From CAVTHK01 sp964552235 (GTDB lineage: Bacteria > Spirochaetota > Spirochaetia > SZUA-6 > CAVTHK01): 64,000 nucleotides of DNA. The stretch is taken from contig CAZKGO010000008.1 of NCBI GenBank assembly GCA_964552235.1, positions 1 to 64,000 of the forward strand, in the 5' to 3' direction. The position numbers and the translations under genes were made by a program. The number at the start of each line of letters is the position of its first letter. Position 1 is the first letter of the stretch. Shown piece after piece: positions 7,356 through 15,104 of the stretch. Below the pieces are notes generated by a model. It searched no databases. It was given only the letters and a program-made list of their open reading frames with translations, and was not told where the DNA came from.

Positions 7356-10049
7356 ATGCCCGACAATCTTGTCAAGAGCGTGAGCGACCTTCTCAACGAA
7401 GAGAAGTGGACGAGAGCCACGCTGAACAGCTACTCGATCGGCAACTTCAAGGAGCTCGACGACCTGATCGGCGAGATCCGCAAGGCCGGCCTCGACACCG
7501 AGATCAGGGACCTGGCCGAGGAGCACCTCAAGCACTCCAAGAACAGCATCATCGCCCTGTACCTATCCGGCATCATCAGCCTCCGCAGGCAGCAGGTCGA
7601 CGACTCGCACCTCGTGGGCCTCATCAACATCTTCAGCGACAACCACAAGTGGGCGATCGTCGAGTACCTGTGCCAGCGCATCCTGGAGTTCGGCGAGAAC
7701 AAGTACGCCCTGCGCACGCTGGCCGACTGCTACGAGAACGAGAACGAGCAGCCCAAGAAGCTCGAGATCTGGGAGCGGCTCATCCGGGTCGACTACGAGG
7801 AGGCGGACATCGTGCGCCACCTGGCCGAGCGAGCCGAGCGCGAAGGCAACCTCGAGCAGGCCGTCGACTACTACAAGAAGGCCCTGCACCGCTACATCAA
7901 CAAGAAGATGTTCTCCCAGGTGCGGGATGTCTGGGCCAAGCTCCTCGAGCTCAACCCCAGCGACATCGACTTCTACCAGAGAGCCGAGAAGAAGGTCGCT
8001 TCGGTGCTCAACGGCGAGCGGGCCGCCACCCTTCTGGCTGCCCTCTACCCGATCTACGTCGCCAAAGGCGAGTGGGACACGGCCATCGGCCTGCTCAAAC
8101 GCCTGCTGGCCTACGACCCCAAGAACGCCGAGGCGCGCACGCAGATCATCGACTGCTATCGCGCCAAGTACAAGGCCCACAGCCAGCTCGAGGAGTACGT
8201 GCGCCTGTCGAACCTGACCCAGTCCTGGCGCAACGTCCACGACGCGATCGCGGACTTCGAAAAGCACATCTCCTTCGACAAGGGCAACTTCGTCCACCAC
8301 CGCTCGTGGGGGATCGGCCGCATCCGCGACATCAAGGACGACGTGTTCATCATCGACTTCGCCTCCAAGCGCGACCACCGCATGTCGCTCAAGATGGCCG
8401 TCGGCGCTCTCGCGATCCTGCCGCAGGAGCACATCTGGGTGCTCAAGGCCACGCTCAAGCGCGAGGAGCTCAAGGCCCGCGTCAAGGCCGACCCGGCGTG
8501 GGCCCTCAAGACCGTCATCCGCAGCTTCGAGAACGTTGCCGATCTCAAGCGCATCAAGGCCGAGCTTGTCCCCGACGTGCTCACGGCTGCCGAGTGGTCG
8601 CGCTGGAACGCCGACGCCCGCCAGGTGCTCAAGACCGACCCGGCCTTCGGCAACCTGGCGGACCGCAAGGACTTTTTCGTCGTGCGCGAGTCGCCGATCA
8701 CGTTCGAGGAAAAGACCTTCAACCGCTTCAAGAGCGAGCCCGCCTTTTTCGGTCGCGTCCAGGCGATCCGCGACTTTCTCGAGGAAGCCGAGCCCGACAG
8801 CGAGTACTTCGAGGAGATGTTCTCGTACTTCACGGGCTTCCTCAAGTCCTTTGCTTCGGTCAACGAAATGACCATCTGCAGCTACCTGCTCGTGCAGCGC
8901 ATCGTCTCGCAGTATCCGTATCTGAACCAGGGGCTCGGCTTCGACTTCCAGCAGCTGCTCGAGCAGGTCGATGACGTTCCCGCCCTCTTTGCCGGCATCG
9001 AGGACGCCGACCTGCAGCACGAGTTCCTGCGCAACATCGAGAGGTTCGTCGACGACTGGCCCCAGATGTTCGCGCGGCTGTTCCGCGCGGCGCCGAGCCG
9101 GTTCGTCATCGATGAGCTGGTGGCGCACGGCAAGCTCGAGGTCATCCGCGACCTGTTCCTGGGCAGCCTCGAGCAGTACCGCGACCAGCGCGACAGCTTT
9201 GTCTGGCTCGTGCGCAACGTCCTCGACGAGAGCTGGTTCGCCGCCTTTGCCGTGCCCATGGAGAAGGTCTACATCGCCTGCATCCACCTCCTGGACATCA
9301 GCTTCCGCGAGATCGAAAACCGCAGGGACGTGAGCACCAACCGCAAGATCAACAAGCAGATCCAGGACTTTCTGTTCCGAGAAGAGCGGCTGCCCGCCTA
9401 CCTGATGGAGGCGGACGTGGATTCGATCACCCGGCTCTACACCCTCGTGGAAGACGTCAAGGATCTGGACCCCTCGATCAAGATCAGGCTCAAGCAGAGG
9501 ATCAAGGACAAGCACCCGGGATTCCGCTTCCTGGGCGAAGCTCCGGAGGCCGAGTCGGTCGCCGGCCGGCTCCTGGTGACGCGCAGCGGCTACGAGAGCA
9601 AGCAGAAGACGCTCAGGCACCTGCTCGAGGTGGAGGTCCCGCAGAACTCCCGCGAGATCGGCGCCGCGATGGCCAAGGGGGACCTGCGCGAGAACGCCGA
9701 ATACAAGGCGGCCCTGGAAAGGCAGGACATGCTCAACGCCGCGGCCGCCAAGCTCCAGACCGAGCTGCAGAGCGCCCAGATGTTCGACCCCTCGCAGGTG
9801 GACTCCGGCTCCGTCTCGTTCGGCACGCGGGTGATCCTCAAGGACCTGGGAACCGGCGCCGACGAGGACTACATTATCCTTGGACCGTGGGAGTCGGATC
9901 CGAACCGGAGGGTGATCTCCTACCTCTCGCCGCTCGGCAGCCGCCTGTACAACCGCAAGCTCGGAGAGGAGCTGCGGTTCACCATCAACGAGAAGGAGTA
10001 TCACTACAGGATCGAGCGCATCGAAACGGCCCCGGCGGAAATGCTATGA
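7356..10049 (+). CDS. greA: giant transcription elongation factor GreA with ~740-residue helical N-terminal extension
   Basis: 897 aa against ~158 for ordinary GreA. Residues ~1-730 are helical, with TPR-like repeats in the first third (for instance around residues 135-180 and 230-265). Residues ~735-890 are a complete GreA: an antiparallel coiled-coil tip with the GDLRENAEYKAA motif (acidic Asp and Glu that act in RNA polymerase's active centre) followed by the FKBP-like C-domain ending in an RLYNRKLGEELRF-type segment. GreA rescues backtracked polymerase by stimulating transcript cleavage. Long GreA forms of ~900 aa are known in Borrelia and Treponema, so this supports a spirochaete. The SD AAGGGAGAG precedes ATG 7356. 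The stop overlaps the next gene's ATG (ATGA). What the extension binds is unknown to me. Confidence 0.95.
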   Translation: MPDNLVKSVSDLLNEEKWTRATLNSYSIGNFKELDDLIGEIRKAGLDTEIRDLAEEHLKHSKNSIIALYLSGIISLRRQQVDDSHLVGLINIFSDNHKWAIVEYLCQRILEFGENKYALRTLADCYENENEQPKKLEIWERLIRVDYEEADIVRHLAERAEREGNLEQAVDYYKKALHRYINKKMFSQVRDVWAKLLELNPSDIDFYQRAEKKVASVLNGERAATLLAALYPIYVAKGEWDTAIGLLKRLLAYDPKNAEARTQIIDCYRAKYKAHSQLEEYVRLSNLTQSWRNVHDAIADFEKHISFDKGNFVHHRSWGIGRIRDIKDDVFIIDFASKRDHRMSLKMAVGALAILPQEHIWVLKATLKREELKARVKADPAWALKTVIRSFENVADLKRIKAELVPDVLTAAEWSRWNADARQVLKTDPAFGNLADRKDFFVVRESPITFEEKTFNRFKSEPAFFGRVQAIRDFLEEAEPDSEYFEEMFSYFTGFLKSFASVNEMTICSYLLVQRIVSQYPYLNQGLGFDFQQLLEQVDDVPALFAGIEDADLQHEFLRNIERFVDDWPQMFARLFRAAPSRFVIDELVAHGKLEVIRDLFLGSLEQYRDQRDSFVWLVRNVLDESWFAAFAVPMEKVYIACIHLLDISFREIENRRDVSTNRKINKQIQDFLFREERLPAYLMEADVDSITRLYTLVEDVKDLDPSIKIRLKQRIKDKHPGFRFLGEAPEAESVAGRLLVTRSGYESKQKTLRHLLEVEVPQNSREIGAAMAKGDLRENAEYKAALERQDMLNAAAAKLQTELQSAQMFDPSQVDSGSVSFGTRVILKDLGTGADEDYIILGPWESDPNRRVISYLSPLGSRLYNRKLGEELRFTINEKEYHYRIERIETAPAEML

Positions 10050-11743
10050 AGCTTCGGGCGCTCCTCATCGTCCTGGCCGCGTGCGCCGCGCTCGCGCCCG
10101 CCGAACCCCTCGACCTGGTGGTGATGGTCGACATCTCGGCGAGCATGGCCCCTTACTTCGCCGACGTCGTCGACTACTTCATCGCCGACATCATGCGGGG
10201 CCTGCTTCAGGACGGCGACCGCTTTCACCTCCTGAGCTTCGCCGGCCTGACCGAGGTCGAGATGGGAGGGCTGCGCATCGACGGCGAGGAGCGGCAGCGG
10301 CTGGTGAACAAGATCCGGCTTCTGCAGCCGATCGGCCTCTACACGGACCTGGTGCGCGCCGTGCTCTTTCTGCAGGGCTACACCGCTTCGGTGCCGGCAG
10401 TCGGCTCGCGCCAGATCGTCCTCATCACCGACGGCGTGCACGACCCGCCTCCCACCAGCCCGTACGCGGGCGACCAGGCGGGCGCGATCGCCCGCCTCCT
10501 CGAGGGAGCGCGGTCGATCCGCATGAACGGGTGGTACGTGCACATCCTCGGCCTGCCGCTGCGGCCCGGCGCCGCCGGCGGCGCCGGGCCCCGGTCGCTG
10601 CTCGGCCCCCTCGCCCGCGAGTTCGGCGGCGGCCTGCTTCCCTACACCGGACCCGGCAAGGAAACCATCGCGCCCGCGACGGCAGGACTGCTGGAGCTGC
10701 GCTGGCCCGGCCGCCTCGGCCGGGTCGGCAGATCCTTCAACCTGCCTCTGGCGATCGTCAACAACACCCCGGGCGGCCTGTCGCTGACCCTGTCGCACGT
10801 GTGGCACGGCAGCGCCGACCTCCTCGGCGCGCCGCAGAACGTCACGGTCAACCCGGGGCAGACGCTCACGATCAACGCGGCGATCACCCTTCCGGCCGAC
10901 CTGCCGGCGGGCGACCAGGTCCTGAATGTGCGCCTGGAAACCAGCGGCGACGCGCGCCTGTACCCCCTCGACGGCAGGCTCGCGCTCACCTTTGATCCCG
11001 GCGTCGAGCCCCGGACCCCTGCGCCCGCTGCCGGCGCGCCGGCGGCGGGCGAGCGCGCGGTCGCCGAGCGCGTCGGCCCCGGGACCGAGGGGGGGCCCAC
11101 GGTCGGAGACCGCGTCTCGGCGGCGGTCAACCGCGCGGCATCGGCCCTGGGCGCGGCGGCCGCCGGCCGGGGCCGGGCCGTCGTCCGCCTTCCCCTTGCG
11201 CTCCTGGCTTCCGCCCTCCTGCTGCTGCTGGCCCTGCTGCTGATCCTGGCCTTCGGACGGCGGGTGGGCCGCAGCGCCGCCGCCCTCCTGCCCCGCCCGG
11301 TGGCTCGCCGGGCCGAAAAGGGGCCGCTCATCGAGATGCAGGTCAGCCTGCAGAGCTCGCGCATCGGTTTCCGCAACATCAGGGGCATCGAAGCAGGCCG
11401 GCGCCGCAGCGTCGGCGGCGGCTGGTCCGCCTTTCTCATCTTCCTCGTTCCCCTGCCGCGGCGCATCGCCGAGATCCGCTACGACGGCGTGCGTTACTCG
11501 TTCGCGGTGATCCGGCCGCGGTTCTTCCCCACAGTGCCCGCGCTCATCCCCGACTGCCTCGGAGTGGACATACCCCTGATGTCGGAAAAGGGGTTCCCGA
11601 TCGTCCTGCGGTTCGTGCGCTACATATCGCCGCTGGAGCGCATCCACAGCCTGCTGAACGCGGTCTACGAGCAGGGCGTGCGGCAGATCCCCCACCAGCC
11701 TTCGCAGCCGCCGGCGGTGGACACGGCGCACCGCTTCCTGTAG
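10046..11743 (+). CDS. von Willebrand factor A domain membrane protein
   Basis: 565 aa. A short signal peptide (about 1-18) is followed at once by a vWA domain: the metal-site motif DISAS (D29, S31, S33), then an ITDGVHD segment near residue 133. Beta-rich residues ~230-320 resemble an Ig-like domain. After an Ala/Gly/Pro-rich linker there is one strong membrane segment (about residues 382-405) and a basic cytoplasmic tail of ~150 residues. So the vWA domain should lie in the periplasm and the tail in the cytoplasm. The ATG overlaps greA's stop by four bases, so translation is probably coupled. Ligand and role are unknown; Bat-type aerotolerance proteins are one comparison, but the topology differs. 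Confidence 0.85.
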   Translation: MKLRALLIVLAACAALAPAEPLDLVVMVDISASMAPYFADVVDYFIADIMRGLLQDGDRFHLLSFAGLTEVEMGGLRIDGEERQRLVNKIRLLQPIGLYTDLVRAVLFLQGYTASVPAVGSRQIVLITDGVHDPPPTSPYAGDQAGAIARLLEGARSIRMNGWYVHILGLPLRPGAAGGAGPRSLLGPLAREFGGGLLPYTGPGKETIAPATAGLLELRWPGRLGRVGRSFNLPLAIVNNTPGGLSLTLSHVWHGSADLLGAPQNVTVNPGQTLTINAAITLPADLPAGDQVLNVRLETSGDARLYPLDGRLALTFDPGVEPRTPAPAAGAPAAGERAVAERVGPGTEGGPTVGDRVSAAVNRAASALGAAAAGRGRAVVRLPLALLASALLLLLALLLILAFGRRVGRSAAALLPRPVARRAEKGPLIEMQVSLQSSRIGFRNIRGIEAGRRRSVGGGWSAFLIFLVPLPRRIAEIRYDGVRYSFAVIRPRFFPTVPALIPDCLGVDIPLMSEKGFPIVLRFVRYISPLERIHSLLNAVYEQGVRQIPHQPSQPPAVDTAHRFL

Positions 11744-11744
11744 G

Positions 11745-11759
11745 GGCGCCCTCGGCGCC
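11745..11759. terminator. short GC hairpin filling the gap between convergent stops
   Basis: GGCGCC, loop CTC, GGCGCC; it occupies almost exactly the 16 bp between the vWA stop (11743) and the lnt stop (11760). There is no T-run, so if it works as a terminator it would be a bidirectional stem acting with Rho or as an RNA end stabiliser. Confidence 0.4.
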
Positions 11760-13349
11760 TCACGGGCGGCGGCCGCGGTCGCGGGCGGCAGCGGCAGCCA
11801 GGGCCAGGGCCAGCGCCGCAGCCAGCGCCAGGGGCAGCGCGTCACCGAACAGCGCGTAGGCGGTCCGTCCGCTGACGTCGTAGAGCGGCACCTCGACCCT
11901 CAGGAACCCCGGCTCGAACAGGGGAAGCGCCGCCCTGATCTCGCCGAGGGCCCCGATGACCGCGGTCACGCCGCCATTGGTCGCCCGCACGAGCGCGCAG
12001 CGGTTTTCGACGCTGCGAAAGCGCGCAGCGGCGATCATCTGGAGCATCGCCGACTCGCGCTTCGACCAGGAGACGTTCGTCAGGTTCACCAGGGTCTGCG
12101 CCCCGGCCCGCAGCAGGCGCCGGCACAGATCCGGAAAGGCGTCCTCGAAGCAGATCGGCGCCGCCAGCCGCGCCTGGCCGCCGGCTCGCAGCGGCACGGC
12201 CAGGACCGCGGGCCCGCTGCCCGGCGTCCACCCTTCGCTGAGGCCCAGGGCGCCTTCGACGAAACGCCGCACCGCGGCGATCCTCCACAACGGCACACGC
12301 TCGGCAAACGGAACGAGCTGCTGCTTGCCGTAGTGCCCGAGCAGGCTGCCGTCGGCGGCCAGCAGGAGGGCCGCGTTCTCGAAGCCCCGTTTTTCCGCAG
12401 CCTGGAACGGCGCGCCGAGCAGCAGCGGCGTTCCTGTCTCCCGCAGAAAGGCCATCAGGCTCGTGGGAGCCGGGAAGCGCTGCAGGTCGCGGGCGAGTTG
12501 CCTCTCGCGCACGACGCGGGGGAGTATGGTCTCGCTCCACACCACGAGGTCGGCAGGCCCCTCGGCAAGGGCGCTCCGCGTCAGATCCTGAGCCCTTGTG
12601 ACCGCGGCGTTGTCGTTTCCCTCCTGCCACGGGTCGGCGTTGTGCTGAACAAGCACCAGCGCCGCACGTCCCGTTTGCGCCGGCGGCGAGGCCATCCGGC
12701 CCGCTCCGTATCCGATCGCCAGCACGATCGCGAACAGCGCCACGCCTGCCAGTCCCGCGAGGCGGCGCGGAGGCAGCCGCTCGGCCCCGCGGACGCCGCG
12801 CAGGATCTGCTCGGCGCCCAGCGCGTTGACGCCGGCGACCAGCAGCGAGACGCCCCAGACGCCGTAGATGTCCGCCGCCTGGATCAGCGGCAGCACGTCG
12901 CTGAACGGATGCGACACCAGCCCCCAGGGAAAGGCCAGGAATCCCGACGACTTGACGTACTCGTAGACCGTCCACGCTGCGGCCAGCGCCAGCGGCCGCA
13001 CTCCCTTCAGACGCAGCGCGACGCCCCTGAGAATCGGGCCCAGCAGCGCGTGGTAGCAGGCGTACCCGAGCACGACGCCCGACACCGTCCAGACCGAGAA
13101 CTCCTGGAAGAACAGCAGCCAGTAATGGGTGAGAAAGGTCGACACCGCGCCGAACAGGGCTCCGGCAGCCGAGGCTGACCGGAACGAAGGGGCGGAGGCG
13201 AGCCCGGCCAACAGGGGCGCCAGCGCCACCAGCCCGACCAGAGGGTTGCCGTGGGCGTACAGGTCGCTGGGCAGCGCGAGGGGCAGCAGCAGCGCCGATG
13301 CGAGGGCAAGCAGCAGCGACGTCGAGACGCGGCAGCGCTCAGGCTTCAT
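11760..13349 (-). CDS. lnt: apolipoprotein N-acyltransferase, copy 1
   Basis: 529 aa, the usual Lnt size. The N-terminal ~230 residues contain six to seven membrane segments; the rest is a nitrilase-fold periplasmic domain with the expected triad: E273 in WSETILP, K342 in GHYGKQQLVPF, C400 in APICFEDAF. A last hydrophobic segment closes the C-terminus. Lnt transfers the third acyl chain from phospholipid to the N-terminal Cys of lipoproteins in the inner membrane. A second copy lies at 37121-38758. I chose ATG 13349; upstream residues in frame are low complexity. No SD is visible. A -10-like TAAACT (13362-13357) ends only seven bases before the ATG, which suggests a leaderless message. It is divergent from surE. 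Confidence 0.95.
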   Translation of the reverse strand: MKPERCRVSTSLLLALASALLLPLALPSDLYAHGNPLVGLVALAPLLAGLASAPSFRSASAAGALFGAVSTFLTHYWLLFFQEFSVWTVSGVVLGYACYHALLGPILRGVALRLKGVRPLALAAAWTVYEYVKSSGFLAFPWGLVSHPFSDVLPLIQAADIYGVWGVSLLVAGVNALGAEQILRGVRGAERLPPRRLAGLAGVALFAIVLAIGYGAGRMASPPAQTGRAALVLVQHNADPWQEGNDNAAVTRAQDLTRSALAEGPADLVVWSETILPRVVRERQLARDLQRFPAPTSLMAFLRETGTPLLLGAPFQAAEKRGFENAALLLAADGSLLGHYGKQQLVPFAERVPLWRIAAVRRFVEGALGLSEGWTPGSGPAVLAVPLRAGGQARLAAPICFEDAFPDLCRRLLRAGAQTLVNLTNVSWSKRESAMLQMIAAARFRSVENRCALVRATNGGVTAVIGALGEIRAALPLFEPGFLRVEVPLYDVSGRTAYALFGDALPLALAAALALALAAAAARDRGRRP

Positions 13350-13415
13350 GCGCGGGAGTTTAGCCGAGCGCCGCTCTTTGGAGAAGCGCGCCGCCCGGCA
13401 CGGGGCCGGTCGCGG

Positions 13416-13445
13416 TTGCACTCCTGCGGAGCTTTCGCATATGAT
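13416..13445 (+). promoter_or_regulatory. surE promoter, probably giving a leaderless mRNA
   Basis: TTGCAC (13416-13421), 18 bp, TATGAT (13440-13445). The start codon is at 13454, eight bases after the -10, so transcription should begin at or within about two bases of the ATG. No SD lies in front of the gene. Confidence 0.65.
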
Positions 13446-13453
13446 CGGCCCCG

Positions 13454-14206
13454 ATGAGGGTCCTGCTCACCAACGACGACGGAGTGGCCAGCGCGGCGCT
13501 CCTGGCTCTGCGGCAGCGGCTGAGCCGCGACCACGACGTCCTCGTCGTCGCCCCCGACGACGAGCGCAGCGGCAGCTCCCATGCGATCACCTTCCGCAGG
13601 CCGATCCGCGTGAGGCGCTTCGACGAGCGGACCTTTTCCTGCGGCGGCACACCGGCCGACTGCGTGCACCTCGTGGGGCTCGGCCTCGCCGGCGGCGGCG
13701 TGGACATGGTGATCTCGGGGCCCAACATCGGTCCGAACCTCGGCACCGACATCGTCTACTCGGGCACCGCCGCGGCGTCGCGCCAAGCCGCGATCATGGG
13801 CCTGCCGGCGATCGCCGCGTCGCTGTACACGGCGGACCCCGCCGACCTGCCGTTCGCCGTGGATTTTCTGGCGAGGAACCTCGAGCTGTTCCGGCAGGTG
13901 CTGTCGCCCGAGCCCGATCATTTCCTCAACATCAATTTCCCCGGCGGGGCGCGGGAGGGGACCGGGGTCAGCGTGACCCACCCCTCGCTGCGCATCTACA
14001 ACGACCGCCTCGAGCGCTTCACCCTCTCGGAATCGGAGCTGTACTGCTTCATCACGGGGGAGCTTCCCCACGCCGAGAGCGAGGACGGGTCGGACTGGGA
14101 CGCCGTGCGCGCCGGCCGCATCTCCCTGTCGCCCATCCTGGTGCACCCCCTCAACCACAGCGTCGAGGAGCGGTACGAGCGGCTGCCGTTGTGGACGGGC
14201 CGATGA
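13454..14206 (+). CDS. surE: 5'/3'-nucleotidase SurE
   Basis: 250 aa, full length for SurE. The N-terminus carries TNDDG with metal-binding D8 and D9, then SGSSHAIT near residue 40, and the conserved stretch from SGPNIGPNLGTD to YSGTAAASR near residues 95-115. SurE is a metal-dependent cytoplasmic phosphatase acting on nucleoside monophosphates and linked to stationary-phase survival. Its stop overlaps the next gene's ATG by four bases (ATGA). It may be leaderless (see the promoter entry). It is divergent from lnt copy 1 across 104 bp. Confidence 0.95.
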   Translation: MRVLLTNDDGVASAALLALRQRLSRDHDVLVVAPDDERSGSSHAITFRRPIRVRRFDERTFSCGGTPADCVHLVGLGLAGGGVDMVISGPNIGPNLGTDIVYSGTAAASRQAAIMGLPAIAASLYTADPADLPFAVDFLARNLELFRQVLSPEPDHFLNINFPGGAREGTGVSVTHPSLRIYNDRLERFTLSESELYCFITGELPHAESEDGSDWDAVRAGRISLSPILVHPLNHSVEERYERLPLWTGR

Positions 14207-14880
14207 CTGCCCTCGAGCGCGGGATCCGCTTCTACAACTCCAAGCGGTACGAGCAGGCCCTGCGGGAGTTCCAGCAGGTCGAGGGCGAGGCTGCCGAGGA
14301 CGTGACCCTGGCCTACTACACCGGCCTGACGCTGGCCAAGCTCGGGCGCCACGAGGAGGCGCTGATCCCCCTCGAACAGGTGGTGAGCTCGAGCACCAGC
14401 TTGATGCACGTCTACCAGAGCCGCATGATCCTCGGCTACATCTACTCGGTGACCGGCAGGGGCCAGCTTGCCCAGTACGAGCTGAACCAGCTGCTCAAGG
14501 CCGGGCTGGAGTCGGTCCAGCTCTACGGCTCGCTCGGCCACGTGCTGTACACGCTCGGACGCGTCGAGGAGGCGGTCGCGGCCCTTGAGAAGGCCCTCGA
14601 GCTCAACGGGGAGTACGCCAACGCCCTGAACTCCCTCGGCTACATCCACGCCGAAAGCGGCAGGCACCTCGATCGCGCCGTCGAGCTGTGCCGGCGCGCC
14701 GTCAGGCAGCAGCCGCGCAACCCCGCCTACCTCGACTCCCTCGGGTGGGCCCTCTACAAGAAGGGCAACCTCTCGGAGGCCCGCGAGTGCCTGCGCAAGG
14801 CCCTGGATCTGGCGCCGCGCAACAGCGAGATCGCCGCCCACATGCGGGAGGTCCTGGCGCACTCGGCCGAGGGCCGCTAA
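14203..14880 (+). CDS. TPR protein
   Basis: 225 aa made almost wholly of tetratricopeptide repeats: at least five helix pairs are visible, with typical phases such as GLTLAKLGRHEEALIPLEQ, LGHVLYTLGRVEEAVAALEK and LGWALYKKGNLSEARECLRK. No signal peptide or membrane segment, so cytoplasmic. The overlap with surE points to coupled translation. A partner protein is not evident from context. Confidence 0.88.
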   Translation: MTALERGIRFYNSKRYEQALREFQQVEGEAAEDVTLAYYTGLTLAKLGRHEEALIPLEQVVSSSTSLMHVYQSRMILGYIYSVTGRGQLAQYELNQLLKAGLESVQLYGSLGHVLYTLGRVEEAVAALEKALELNGEYANALNSLGYIHAESGRHLDRAVELCRRAVRQQPRNPAYLDSLGWALYKKGNLSEARECLRKALDLAPRNSEIAAHMREVLAHSAEGR

Positions 14881-14924
14881 TCCGCAAACGCGGTCGTTCC
14901 GATGATCTGAACAGGAGCAAGGAG

Positions 14925-15104
14925 ATGACTGTCACGAGCATTTCTACGCCGCTCGCGCAGGTCGCCTCTCCCCGGGCTGATGCATCGGCCGAAGAGGCCA
15001 TCATCAGCGCCAGCGAGATCAAGGCTATTCTGTATCTCGCGGTGCGGGGGAGAGTTGACAAGCTGCCTGTGGCGGAGGATCATGCCGTAGACACCTATGC
15101 CTGA
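14925..15104 (+). CDS. 59-aa hypothetical protein
   Basis: A small ORF with good translation signals: AGGAG at 14913-14917, seven bases before ATG 14925. The N-terminal half is Ala/Ser-rich and probably disordered; residues ~28-45 (SASEIKAILYLAVRGRVDKL) could form an amphipathic helix; the C-terminus is acidic. Its stop lies eight bases inside the next gene (15097), so translation of the two may be coupled. I do not recognise a family. The SD, the overlap and the loss of frame in the neighbours argue that it is real. Confidence 0.6.
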   Translation: MTVTSISTPLAQVASPRADASAEEAIISASEIKAILYLAVRGRVDKLPVAEDHAVDTYA

